A stretch of 59,833 bases of DNA from Bryobacterales bacterium (GTDB lineage: Bacteria; Acidobacteriota; Terriglobia; Bryobacterales; UBA6623). The notes beneath the pieces were generated by a model. It was not told the DNA's origin and made no database searches. It saw nothing but the letters and a program-made list of their open reading frames with translations. Positions 8,912 to 16,945 of the stretch are shown here, in pieces (within the stretch, counting starts at the first letter, position 1; every line of letters starts with the position of its first letter). The stretch lies in contig JAPPMG010000084.1 in the NCBI GenBank assembly GCA_028819215.1, positions 1-59,833 of the forward strand, in the 5' to 3' direction. The position numbers and the translations under genes are program-made.

Positions 8912-9538
8912 ATGCCCATCGTACTGGTGATCTCAGCCCCGTCCGGTACAGGCAAGAGCACCTTGGTGAATCGGCTGATAGCCAGCGAGCGCGATCTAGA
9001 GTTTTCCGTTTCGGTCACCTCACGCCCGCCGCGAGGCCCGGAAGTTGCGGGCCGCGCCTACCGGTTCGTGTCCGAGGAGCGCTTTCGCAGCATGGTTGAG
9101 GAGGGAGCGTTCCTCGAATGGGCAATGGTGTTCGGAAACCTCTACGGCACGCCCAAGGCAGCCCTGGAGGAGGCCTCTAGGCGCGGATGTGACATTTTGC
9201 TGGACATTGACGTACAGGGTGCGGCACAATTAATAGAGCAGCTACCAGACGCCGTCACGGTCTTCGTTCTCCCCCCTTCGCGCCGCGCCTTGGAGGAGCG
9301 GTTGCGGAAGCGGTCCTCGGAGAAGGAGCAGGAGATCGAACGGCGCTTGGGTGAAGCGACGGGGGAAGTGGGTCGATATCCGGCCTACAAGTACGTCATC
9401 GTCAACGACGATGTCGAATCAACAGTCGAGGCCTTGCGCACGATTCTCGCTGCCGAGCGTAGCAAGCGTGAGTACATGGCCGGCCGAATCCAGCCGATCT
9501 TGAAGGAATTCGGCATTGATCCGGAGGAACCCGAATGA
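8912..9538 (+). CDS. gmk: Guanylate kinase
   Basis: 208 aa, the usual family length. It phosphorylates GMP to GDP with ATP, an essential cytoplasmic step in GTP and dGTP supply. The P-loop is SAPSGTGKST near residues 8-17. The GMP-binding region reads SVSVTSRPPRGPE, and DILLDIDVQGAAQL and YKYVIVNDD follow in canonical order. The start MPIVLVIS places the P-loop at its usual distance from the N-terminus. The stop overlaps the rpoZ start in ATGA, a very common gmk-rpoZ arrangement that supports both calls. Palindromic sequences at 8825-8875 lie in the leader. Confidence 0.96.
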   Translation: MPIVLVISAPSGTGKSTLVNRLIASERDLEFSVSVTSRPPRGPEVAGRAYRFVSEERFRSMVEEGAFLEWAMVFGNLYGTPKAALEEASRRGCDILLDIDVQGAAQLIEQLPDAVTVFVLPPSRRALEERLRKRSSEKEQEIERRLGEATGEVGRYPAYKYVIVNDDVESTVEALRTILAAERSKREYMAGRIQPILKEFGIDPEEPE

Positions 9539-9957
9539 GCGACTCGCATCAGAAACTTTTCGACGGCTACGAGAAAGGGCCCGACCAAAAGTGGACGATC
9601 CCGAATGACGATCAGAGCGGAGTCTACCGCTTCATCTTGGCCGCCGCCCGCCGTGCGCGCCAACTTCAGAACGGCCAGCGGCCCCTGATCAACACGAGCC
9701 TGCGCAAGTCCACAAAGATTGCGATGGAAGAAATCCGCACCGGTGCTGTGGCTGTGGAGATCGTCCCCGAGGGCCAGCCATGGCCGCCTCAGCCTACGGT
9801 CGATAGCGGCGACAGCTCCGGCACCGATGCCCTCGGCCCCTTGCCCGAAGGCTTGGATGCGGTCCCTGCCGAGCAGGATTCCGGCGCGGATGCATGGTCT
9901 GAACCATTGGAATCGGAAGAAGGCGCCGAGATGCCGGTCGCGTTCAGACCCGAGTAG
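9535..9957 (+). CDS. rpoZ: RNA polymerase omega subunit with a long acidic tail
   Basis: 140 aa. The first 80 residues contain the omega core, YRFILAAARRARQLQNG and then STKIAMEEIRTG. This core wraps the beta-prime C-terminus, aids polymerase assembly and contributes to the ppGpp site. The call is supported by the ATGA overlap with gmk. Residues from about 81 to 140 form an acidic, Pro/Gly/Ser-rich and probably disordered extension (about 60 aa) that lies beyond the omega fold. The gene is of extra interest because this genome encodes beta and beta-prime as one fused chain at 47194-56022. Confidence 0.9.
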   Translation: MSDSHQKLFDGYEKGPDQKWTIPNDDQSGVYRFILAAARRARQLQNGQRPLINTSLRKSTKIAMEEIRTGAVAVEIVPEGQPWPPQPTVDSGDSSGTDALGPLPEGLDAVPAEQDSGADAWSEPLESEEGAEMPVAFRPE

Positions 9958-10100
9958 TCCGGGCAGCGACGAATTCCGCTTTGGTCTCGGTTGCGCTCAC
10001 ATCATCCTTGACCGTCGGTTGGCGTGCGGGACTGCATCGATGCTTCTGCATCAGAAGGGCAGGCGCTGTTGAAGCGGTCGGACGAGCAGGGGTGCCAGCG

Positions 10101-11171
10101 ATGAGAATTCTCGCAGCTGTGGGCAGCCTGCTCTGCGCAGGGGCTGTCGCCCAAGAACTGCGCGTCGAAGACTGGGAACCGCGCTCGACCCTTGTTGTGG
10201 AGCAGCATCCGGTCCCGCGCGCGAAGTTCCCCGCCATCGACGTACATAGCCATCACAGCCGCTCCACCTCGCCAGAACGGCTCGATCGGATCGTCGCCGA
10301 AATGGACGCGCTGAATTTGGCCGTGCTGGTGAACCTCAGCGGCGGGTTCGGTGATCGACTCCGCGACACCGTCGGGGCGTTCCGTTCGAGGCATGCCGAG
10401 CGCTTCGCCGTATTCGCCAATCCGGACTTCAACGGGATCGGCAGTCCCGGCTGGCCCCAGCGTGCGGCACGGCAACTCGAGGCGGATGTGAGGGCCGGCG
10501 CGCAAGGCCTGAAGATCTTCAAGAACTTCGGCATGAGCGTTCGCGACCGATCTGGCGAGCGGGTGCCCGTCGACGATCCCGCCATGGACCCCTTGTTCCA
10601 GGCGTGCGCCCGGCTAAAGATCCCAGTGCTCATCCATGTTGCCGACCCGGCGGAGTTCTGGTCGGAACACGACCGCCACAATGAGCGCTGGCTGGAGCTG
10701 AAGCTGCGCCCGCGGCGCAAGCGCACGGCACCACCGAGCTTTCAGGACTTGATCGCCGAACGCGACCGCATGCTGGCGCGCCATCCGGACGTGAACTTCA
10801 TCCTGGCCCATTTGGGATGGCATGGCCACGACCTCAAGCACTTGGGAGAGCTGCTCGAGGCGCATCCGAATGTGTATGTCGATCTTGCGGCAGTGCTGTA
10901 CGAGTTGGGCCGCATCCCGTTCAGCGGGCCGGAATTCCTGAATCGCTACAAGGATCGGGTATTGTTCGGCAAGGATTCCTACGTTCCTTCCGAATTCCCA
11001 TACTATTGGCGGGTGCTGGAGACGCGGGATGAGTATTTCGAGTACTACCGCCGCTACCACGCCCACTGGCGCATGTACGGCCTCGGTCTGCCCGACGAGA
11101 CGCTGCGACACATCTACTGGAAGAACGCCTTGCGTCTGATCCCCGGCATTGACGCCAGCCTGTTCGAATAG
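10101..11171 (+). CDS. Exported amidohydrolase-2 family metal-dependent hydrolase
   Basis: About 356 aa from the ATG at 10101, whose MRILAAVGSLLCAGAVAQE is a signal peptide. AGGGG lies about 8 nt upstream of it; a longer in-frame N-terminus from 9981 lacks coding character. Metal-site motifs of the PF04909 type are visible: DVHSHH (HxH), LIHVADP, AHLGWHGH, and a late Asp in FGKDSY. Members of this TIM-barrel family hydrolyse lactones or decarboxylate carboxylic acids such as 2-pyrone-4,6-dicarboxylate and acroleate. Export suggests a periplasmic substrate. It ends 8 bp from the convergent M42 peptidase gene. The reaction is unknown. Confidence 0.83.
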   Translation: MRILAAVGSLLCAGAVAQELRVEDWEPRSTLVVEQHPVPRAKFPAIDVHSHHSRSTSPERLDRIVAEMDALNLAVLVNLSGGFGDRLRDTVGAFRSRHAERFAVFANPDFNGIGSPGWPQRAARQLEADVRAGAQGLKIFKNFGMSVRDRSGERVPVDDPAMDPLFQACARLKIPVLIHVADPAEFWSEHDRHNERWLELKLRPRRKRTAPPSFQDLIAERDRMLARHPDVNFILAHLGWHGHDLKHLGELLEAHPNVYVDLAAVLYELGRIPFSGPEFLNRYKDRVLFGKDSYVPSEFPYYWRVLETRDEYFEYYRRYHAHWRMYGLGLPDETLRHIYWKNALRLIPGIDASLFE

Positions 11172-11178
11172 CGGCGCC

Positions 11179-13377
11179 TCAGCGCGTGCCCAGCGCTTTG
11201 AGCGCGAGTGCCTCGATCAGGTCGACTACCGCTTCGGCGTCGCGCAAGTCGGCGGTCTCCACTGCCGAGTGCGCGTAGCGCAAGGGAAAGCCGATAGGCA
11301 CGTTCACTGTGTCCAGCGAGCGGAAGACCGAACCGTCGTTCCCGCCAGCGGTGACGCCCAACTGGAGCGGGATCTTGTGCTGGCGGGCCAGGGCGGCAAC
11401 GCGGGCGACCTCGGCGGTAGGGGTGAGCCCACTCTCGTCGAACGCGCGTAGCACCGCGCCGCCGCCCAAGCGAGCATCGGCCATTCGCTTCGATTCGAGC
11501 GGACTGTCGGAAGTCACAAACGTGTCGATGGGGAAGACGTGAGCCGGAGACGCCGTCTTGGCATAGTGCATCGCTCCCAGACGGCCGATCTCCTCGCCGA
11601 CGCTGAAGACGAAATCGACAGTCCCGCTCGCTCGCCTCGTAGGCCCCTCAAGCCGTCTTATGGCTTCTACCAGAGTGGCGCAACCAAGCCGGTCGTCTAA
11701 CGACCGCGCGCTGACACGGTCGCCGAGAAGCCTTCGGAAGCGCTTGAGCACGGTTGCCGTATCTCCCTCGCTCGTCCCTGCATTCGCCACGGCCTCGCGG
11801 GAAGAGAGGCCGAGGTTCAGGCTGCGCCGGCCGCTCATCACTCCATTGACGCTTCCGCGGCTTCCGTGGACTACCATGGGCTGCCACGCGAACAGACGCA
11901 GATCACCTCCCCCCTTTAGATCCAGCGCCACGCTGCCGTCGGATGAGATCGCGCTTACGCCGAATCCGATCTCATCCAGATGAGCGATGAATGCGGCGTC
12001 TGGCTGTTCGCCGCTGCCGAGCCTGACAATCAGATTGCCCCCGCCGTCAATTCGCATGGCCTGCCTTGCGTAGGCGGGCAAGAGACTCTGGACCAGCCTC
12101 CTCACGGGTTCCTCCTTCCCGCTCACGCCCGGCACCTCCACGAGTTGCTCGATCATCTGTGTCAACGAACCGTTCCGGCGCGCCGTTGATGCGGCACGGG
12201 CCGGGGCCCGAGGGGGCTGCTCTCGGCGCGGTTCCCAACGCCCGCCAACCAAGCGGCAGAGTAGGCGCGCCATCTCAGACAGACCGCTCCGCCGGATTGC
12301 CGCTGAGGGTGTGGCGCTGTTCTGTGTAGGCGGCCACATGACGGCGTAGGCGTGCTGGTTCCGCCACGGAGACTGATCGCCGAACGGTCCGAACGCCAAG
12401 CCGTGCGGAGGCCTACGTTCGATCTTGAGCCCTTCGCGGTCGGCGAGAGCTGCGATCTCTCGCACCAGCGCGTCTGATTGTCCGCGCACCGAGGCAACGC
12501 CGGCGCTCGCGCTGCCATTCGGACGCAAGAGCACGGCCCGGTCGAAGTCCAGCGACCGCAGAAGTCTGACTAGGCCCGCATTGTGAGGGTAGCGCTGCGT
12601 GACGAATGCCACTGTGACCGTGCCCTCGAAATTCGCTCCTCTCAGGCAGCTGGCGACGTCTAGAAGGACGGCGGCACCGCCTCGACTTGAGATCCATGGC
12701 GCCGCGATCCACTCGCTCCCCATCAGCGTGACGCGCTTTTCGAGCGTGACGCGGTCGAGGACGTTCAGGCCGGCGGCGCGGGCCTGGCTCGCGCTAGACG
12801 AGCCCACGTCCACATACAAGTCGTCCGTTTCCGTGCGCCGGTAGGCTGGCCGAGATCGGAAATGAACCGACGGGGCCGCGACCACTCCTGGCAGGACGCT
12901 TCCCGTCGCGGTCGATACCCGCACGTGCTGGCCGAGGAAGTGCTCTCCAAGCTCGCTCCCGAATGGGGCATCCGCAAGGGCCTGCAGTCGCAAGTAGCCG
13001 TCCGGTTGGATCGCCGACACCGCGTAGCCGGGTTCGTCTACGCCCGTAGCTAGCAGCGTGTGTGGCGCACCTTGGCCAAAAGTAGCCACGAGCGTTCCAT
13101 TGCTGCCCCTGCGATGGGTTCCGCCGACTCGGCTCGCGATGAATTCGATCACCCTGCTCTCGTCTCCCGGTGCTGCGTCCAGGCCCGCTAGCCCGAGCAG
13201 GTCCGATGCCGGGGCCTGGGCTGCGGCAAGCGCGCTGGCAAGGATGAAGCGCAGGGCTCGCTTGGGAGTCCGCAGGAGGTGCCCGAATCTGGCCCAATGA
13301 CACTTCGGCCGGACCGGCGCTGCGGGGCGGGGAAGCCCGCGCCCCCATCCGGCGAATGCCTGGAGGCGTCCCGCCAC
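11179..13377 (-). CDS. Tandem M42-like aminopeptidase; N-terminal copy degenerate
   Basis: 732 aa, twice the usual 340-370 aa of M42 (FrvX/endoglucanase-like) aminopeptidases. The C-terminal half, from about 420, carries the whole two-metal site: AHLDEIGF (H466, D468), SLDDRLG (D561/D562), VGEEIG (E595/E596), TSDSP (D624) and RYAHSAVE (H703). The N-terminal half follows the same plan but loses the ligands: the HxD position reads TGVDEPGY, the DD position PWISSRGG and the EE position VTQRYPH. It is probably a non-catalytic copy. A hydrophobic stretch at about residues 42-58 resembles a signal sequence but is far from the GTG start. The GTG lies 11 nt after the TPR gene stop. Confidence 0.8.
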   Translation of the reverse strand: MAGRLQAFAGWGRGLPRPAAPVRPKCHWARFGHLLRTPKRALRFILASALAAAQAPASDLLGLAGLDAAPGDESRVIEFIASRVGGTHRRGSNGTLVATFGQGAPHTLLATGVDEPGYAVSAIQPDGYLRLQALADAPFGSELGEHFLGQHVRVSTATGSVLPGVVAAPSVHFRSRPAYRRTETDDLYVDVGSSSASQARAAGLNVLDRVTLEKRVTLMGSEWIAAPWISSRGGAAVLLDVASCLRGANFEGTVTVAFVTQRYPHNAGLVRLLRSLDFDRAVLLRPNGSASAGVASVRGQSDALVREIAALADREGLKIERRPPHGLAFGPFGDQSPWRNQHAYAVMWPPTQNSATPSAAIRRSGLSEMARLLCRLVGGRWEPRREQPPRAPARAASTARRNGSLTQMIEQLVEVPGVSGKEEPVRRLVQSLLPAYARQAMRIDGGGNLIVRLGSGEQPDAAFIAHLDEIGFGVSAISSDGSVALDLKGGGDLRLFAWQPMVVHGSRGSVNGVMSGRRSLNLGLSSREAVANAGTSEGDTATVLKRFRRLLGDRVSARSLDDRLGCATLVEAIRRLEGPTRRASGTVDFVFSVGEEIGRLGAMHYAKTASPAHVFPIDTFVTSDSPLESKRMADARLGGGAVLRAFDESGLTPTAEVARVAALARQHKIPLQLGVTAGGNDGSVFRSLDTVNVPIGFPLRYAHSAVETADLRDAEAVVDLIEALALKALGTR

Positions 13378-13388
13378 GGCCCTACGCC

Positions 13389-13700
13389 TCAGTCGCCTAG
13401 ACGAGCGAGAGCTTCCTCGAGTTCGGAGCGCGCGTGGGCGTCGCCGGTGCGGTGCGACGCCGCAATACCGCGCGAGTAGATTTCGCGGGCCTTGTCGGCA
13501 CGCTGCAAGCGCTCCAAGGACTTGCCGGCGTGATAGTAAGCAGCCTGATAGTTCGGGTCTTCTTCAAGGAGGCGCCCGAATTCTTCGAGGGCCTTGCTGT
13601 CTTCCCCGCGCTTGACGAACTCGTGCGCCAAGCCGTAGCGCGCGAACTGGTTGGATGGGTCCACCTCAAGCATGGCTCGAAGAGCGTCGATGCGATCCAT
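13389..13700 (-). CDS. Small TPR-repeat protein
   Basis: About 103 aa from the ATG at 13700 (MDRIDALRAMLEVDP). Three consecutive tetratricopeptide-like helical pairs are visible, including ARYGLAHEFVKRG and AYYHAGKSLERLQ with the TPR spacing of A, G and Y/F residues. There is no signal peptide or membrane segment, so it is predicted to be cytoplasmic. TPR proteins act as adaptors. The gene is immediately upstream of the tandem M42 peptidase, 11 nt apart on the same strand, so an operon is likely. Its partner is not identifiable. Confidence 0.75.
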   Translation of the reverse strand: MDRIDALRAMLEVDPSNQFARYGLAHEFVKRGEDSKALEEFGRLLEEDPNYQAAYYHAGKSLERLQRADKAREIYSRGIAASHRTGDAHARSELEEALARLGD

Positions 13701-13705
13701 GGCTA

Positions 13706-14143
13706 GTGCCATCCAGCATAGCAACGCGATCGGTTCTCACCGACGTACACTGGGACGGCTTGGCCTGCCCGTGTTTCGAACCAACCGCTCGGCTGCCTTG
13801 GTCCGCCTGGCCAGGGAAGTTCCGCCCGCCATTGGGTGCTCCCCGCCAGGGCGTTTGCCGCGCTGATGCCGCGCGCCCGTACCGGCCGACCGGGCAACTC
13901 CTGGTTGCTGGCTGCAACATTGGCTATGCGCGCGATACGTGTGATCGCGTGCCTGCCGACGCTCCGGATGCGGCACGCTTCGCCTACGCCGGACCCGGCA
14001 TCGTGCGATGGGTGCTGGAAACGGATCACCGTCCAGTCGCGCACGGCGTTTCCGAGCCGGGCTCGTCGGCGGGGCAGGGGACGGTGCTCGACAGCCAAGT
14101 GAACGCCTACCGGAGGGCGATCGAGGAACGCGGCTCGCCGTAG
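13706..14143 (+). CDS. Small cysteine-containing protein of unknown function
   Basis: Up to 145 aa from a GTG at 13706; the start is uncertain. The reading frame looks coding rather than random. It has CPCF early, then PPLGAPRQGVCRAD, GCNIGYARDTC, a DAARFAYAG stretch and LETDHRPVAHG, ending in a helix-like QVNAYRRAIEERG. I have an unverified recollection of similar CNxGYA...C and RDHxPxxHG patterns in conserved acidobacterial hypothetical proteins. Five cysteines suggest metal or Fe-S binding, as an inference. It diverges from the TPR gene and lies just before a Tat-exported oxidoreductase. An overlapping frame on the other strand is longer but shows no recognisable composition. Confidence 0.5.
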   Translation: MPSSIATRSVLTDVHWDGLACPCFEPTARLPWSAWPGKFRPPLGAPRQGVCRADAARPYRPTGQLLVAGCNIGYARDTCDRVPADAPDAARFAYAGPGIVRWVLETDHRPVAHGVSEPGSSAGQGTVLDSQVNAYRRAIEERGSP

Positions 14144-14196
14144 CGAGACGCGCGCCCGACGCGCCGGACGGGACCGACGAAGACCGGGAGAGCCAG

Positions 14197-14225
14197 TTGC
14201 GGTCCGTGCCCGTTCCCGATACACT
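14197..14225 (+). promoter_or_regulatory. Possible sigma-70 promoter for the Gfo/Idh/MocA gene
   Basis: TTGCGG (14197-14202) and TACACT (14220-14225) are separated by 17 bp. The -10 matches the consensus at four of six positions and the -35 at three. The ATG at 14257 lies 31 bp downstream behind a GGAG ribosome binding site. The match is moderate. Confidence 0.4.
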
Positions 14226-14256
14226 CGGCTTAGGAGCTAACCTCCCGGAGAGACGC

Positions 14257-15684
14257 ATGGCAGAAAGCGAAACCAAGCAAGCACAGATGGATCGGCGCGA
14301 TTTCACCAAGGGCGCGGCCGCATTGGGGATGGCTGCCGCTGCCGCGAGCAGCGGTCCGTTGGTGCGCAAGGCGAAGGGGGCCGACAAGGTCGTCAAGTAC
14401 GCCATGATCGGGCCCGGCAGCCGTGGACGGCGGTTGCTCGAGCGCCACTTGGTGCACATGGAGCACGGCGAGTGCGTCGCGCTGTGTGACATTTACCAGA
14501 AGAACCTAGACCGGGCGCTGAAGGTCTTTGACGACAGGCCGGCAGCTTACACCGACTACAACGAGTTGCTCCAAGACGATTCCATCGAAGCCGTCTTCAT
14601 TACGGTTCCGCTATTCCTGCACTATCCGGTCATGAAGGCCGCGCTCGAGGCGGGCAAGCACGTGTTCTGCGAGAAGTCGCTGGTCTTCACGCCCGAGGAA
14701 GTCCATGGCCTGAAGGCGCTGCACGAGCAGCACCCGGAGCAGATCATCCAGGTTGGCCTGCAGCGGCGCTACAGCAAGCTGTACCAGCGCGCCAAGGATC
14801 TCATCGACAGCGGGGCGATCGGGGAGGTCACCCACATCCAAGCCCAGTGGCACCGCAACACGAATTGGCGTCGCAAGGCCTCCGCCGAGTTCGAGGACCA
14901 GTTCAACTGGCGCCTGTACCGCCAGTATTCCGGTGGGCTGTGCGCGGAGCTGATGTCCCACCAGGTCGACGTGGCCGACTGGATTCTGGACCAGCATCCC
15001 AAGTCGGTGATGGGCGTGGGCGGTCTGGACTACTGGAAGGACGGGCGCGACATCTACGACAACATCCAGCTCGTGTTCGAGTACCCGGGCGGCCAGAAGC
15101 TGCAGTACAGCTCGATCATGACTAACCGCCACATTGCCGGCCGGCGCGTTCCCGGCGATGGCTGCCGCGAGACGATCTTGGGAACCGACGGCGCGATCGA
15201 GCTAACGCTGATTCCCTACGGCGACGGCATGCTGTATCCGGACGTGATGAAGGTCAAGATGGAAGACCAGGCCAAGCAGAAGGACGATGGCGAGAACTGG
15301 GTGGCCGGTGCCACCGTCGGCATGGACACCGCCGAGCAGGGCGACGGATTCCCGATCGACCCCGAGGCCGTAGACCCCAATCAGGTCAGCTTCGTCGAAA
15401 AAGAGCTGTTCTTCGCCAAGACGTGGGCCTACAACAAGGGGATTCTGCGGCCCGAGGAGGATATCGATCCTGAGTACGCCGAGCTCTCCAGCTTCCTGAA
15501 GGATGTTGCGACGGGCTCTCGGCCGAAGGCTGACATCGGCGTCGGCCTGCAAGACTCGGTGGCTGTCATGCTGGCGAACCTGGCCATGGACGAGCAACGC
15601 AAGGTCCAATTTGCGGAGATCGAGCAGATGGGGCGGGCCGATGTCGAACTGACATCGGCCGGCAGCCCGAGCCGGGGCGACTAG
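14257..15684 (+). CDS. Tat-exported Gfo/Idh/MocA-family oxidoreductase
   Basis: 475 aa. The ATG at 14257 follows GGAGAGACGC. The N-terminus has a twin-arginine signal, DRRDFTKGAAALGMAAAAAS. The Rossmann domain begins with YAMIGPGSRGRRLLERH. The family's GKHVFCEKS is conserved, with the catalytic-type Lys in the EKx position, and a second alpha/beta domain follows. Family members use NAD(P) to oxidise or reduce sugars and cyclitols, or retain the nucleotide during glycoside hydrolysis. Tat export fits a folded protein carrying bound NAD. A candidate promoter lies at 14197-14225. The substrate is unknown. Confidence 0.88.
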   Translation: MAESETKQAQMDRRDFTKGAAALGMAAAAASSGPLVRKAKGADKVVKYAMIGPGSRGRRLLERHLVHMEHGECVALCDIYQKNLDRALKVFDDRPAAYTDYNELLQDDSIEAVFITVPLFLHYPVMKAALEAGKHVFCEKSLVFTPEEVHGLKALHEQHPEQIIQVGLQRRYSKLYQRAKDLIDSGAIGEVTHIQAQWHRNTNWRRKASAEFEDQFNWRLYRQYSGGLCAELMSHQVDVADWILDQHPKSVMGVGGLDYWKDGRDIYDNIQLVFEYPGGQKLQYSSIMTNRHIAGRRVPGDGCRETILGTDGAIELTLIPYGDGMLYPDVMKVKMEDQAKQKDDGENWVAGATVGMDTAEQGDGFPIDPEAVDPNQVSFVEKELFFAKTWAYNKGILRPEEDIDPEYAELSSFLKDVATGSRPKADIGVGLQDSVAVMLANLAMDEQRKVQFAEIEQMGRADVELTSAGSPSRGD

Positions 15685-15705
15685 CTCCCTGCCCAGACCA
15701 AGCCG

Positions 15706-16053
15706 CTAGCCGGGACTCGGCTGTTTCGGTTTCGATCCCGGCGGCGGCGCCATGATTGTCAGCACGACAAGGTTTCCCGGCCCCGGGTTCGCGAGCGAGT
15801 GTGGCTCACCCTCGCGAGCCAGCACGAGGTCGCCGCTTTCTATACGCTCGCTGCGCTCGCCGACGGTTACGTCGCCACAGCCTTCGAGAACCAAGTAGAG
15901 CTTGTCCTGCCCGGCATGGGAGTGCAGCTGGTGGGCCTGCCCAGGCAGGAAGCAGTTCAGCCCGGAAAACACTTGCTCGCCGGCAAGCAGGTCTGCCTTG
16001 GCCATCTTGAGGCCGGAAAAGGCCGCCCGCTCGGCGATCCGGCGAACGATCAT
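15706..16053 (-). CDS. Single-domain cupin protein
   Basis: 115 aa. The cupin motif 1 region reads GQAHQLHSHAGQDKLYLVLEG, giving two His metal ligands but Lys where the classical Glu would be. Motif 2 reads GDLVLAREGEPHSLANPG, with its His and Asn. It is predicted to be a small metal-binding beta barrel in the cytoplasm. Its ATG overlaps the stop of the upstream membrane protein (ATGA), so it is the last gene of the sigma/anti-sigma operon. It may sense a small molecule or oxidant for that operon. This role is inferred from context only. Confidence 0.78.
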   Translation of the reverse strand: MIVRRIAERAAFSGLKMAKADLLAGEQVFSGLNCFLPGQAHQLHSHAGQDKLYLVLEGCGDVTVGERSERIESGDLVLAREGEPHSLANPGPGNLVVLTIMAPPPGSKPKQPSPG

Positions 16054-16412
16054 TGGCCTTCGTTCGCCACCTGGATGAGCTGGTTGAAGAGCTGGTTCTG
16101 CTCGGGCGTGAGGTATTGGACGATCCGCTGGTGCGCCTCAAGCTGATTCCACTTCAGCTCGCCCAGCAGTTCGGCCTCTTGCATGATCACGTCGTCGAGG
16201 ATGGCCCGGATCTGTTCCATCTGACTCGGGTTGAGCGAGAGTTCTTCGGCCAAGTCCTGCAGCGTCGCTTCGATGCGGAACTCCGTGCTCCGCTCTTCCT
16301 CAAACGCCTCCATCAGGTTCGAACTGAGCAGGCCGGTCGCGAAGCCACTGAAGAAAATCACCGCAAGCACGCCAGCTGCCTTGCCAACCGAGCCTGTCGA
16401 GAAGCCTTGCAC
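16050..16412 (-). CDS. Membrane-anchored Spy/CpxP-like periplasmic protein
   Basis: 120 aa. A single hydrophobic segment at about residues 12-31 (AAGVLAVIFFSGFATGLL) is followed by a Glu/Gln-rich helical region. That region contains LSLNPSQMEQIRAIL and YLTPEQNQLFNQLI. This two-helix pattern, with an LTPEQ-type motif, resembles periplasmic stress proteins of the Spy/CpxP/heavy-metal-resistance group, which bind unfolded proteins or metals. The start is a GTG whose first base overlaps the last base of the anti-sigma stop. The operon context suggests it is a sensor or effector of an envelope stress sigma factor. Confidence 0.65.
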   Translation of the reverse strand: MQGFSTGSVGKAAGVLAVIFFSGFATGLLSSNLMEAFEEERSTEFRIEATLQDLAEELSLNPSQMEQIRAILDDVIMQEAELLGELKWNQLEAHQRIVQYLTPEQNQLFNQLIQVANEGQ

Positions 16413-16909
16413 TACCGTCCCGCGCCGCCTGAGTACATCACGACCGCCAGCATCGTGCTGCGGTTCAGGTCAATGTCGCAACCGAGCCGGACATTGCAGT
16501 AGTCCGCGCTCTCCGGAGGCTCCGCCAGAACGCTCTGGGCGATGTTTTCCACTTGGGGCTCGGCTGCAGCTTGGTAAGCGGTGGCCCCGAAGAGCACGAA
16601 CAGCCAAGCGCAGCAGGCGAGAACGAGGCGGCGGGCGACGAGTGGCTGGAAGAAGATATCCCAGAACGGGGGCTGGCGCTGGGATTGAATCTCGCGCAGG
16701 ACTTTGCGGTGGAAGCCGGGCGCCGGTCCGAGGCTACTGTCGGGCGGCATGCCGAAGCTGCAAAACAGCCCTGAAATTCCCGCCATCTCCTCGATCACTC
16801 GGCGATCAGCCGGGTTTCGGGCCAAGCGTTCCTCGTACTCGCGGCTGCCCTGATCTCCGAGCTGGCCGGCTAGGTACGCCTCTAGGTTCTCCTCTAGATA
16901 CTTGTCCAT
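16412..16909 (-). CDS. Putative anti-sigma factor, membrane-spanning
   Basis: 165 aa. The N-terminal 55 residues (MDKYLEENLEAYLAGQLGD onward) look like a small helical anti-sigma domain, lacking the HxxxCxxC zinc motif. One membrane segment sits near residues 93-112 (RRLVLACCAWLFVLFGATAY). A short periplasmic tail with two Cys (YCNVRLGCD) follows. It is 36 bp downstream of an ECF sigma gene and overlaps the next gene, an arrangement typical of a sigma/anti-sigma operon. The likely job is to hold the sigma factor at the membrane until a periplasmic signal arrives. Function is assigned mainly from context. Confidence 0.65.
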   Translation of the reverse strand: MDKYLEENLEAYLAGQLGDQGSREYEERLARNPADRRVIEEMAGISGLFCSFGMPPDSSLGPAPGFHRKVLREIQSQRQPPFWDIFFQPLVARRLVLACCAWLFVLFGATAYQAAAEPQVENIAQSVLAEPPESADYCNVRLGCDIDLNRSTMLAVVMYSGGAGR

Positions 16910-16945
16910 CCCCGTGTCCCCCTCGGCTCGCTCCTGCCGCGCATT

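Noticed and set aside
13737..14492. 251-codon minus-strand frame
   Set aside because: It overlaps the start of the well-supported Tat oxidoreductase, has Ser/Arg/Pro-rich shadow composition, and opposes a frame with better coding character.
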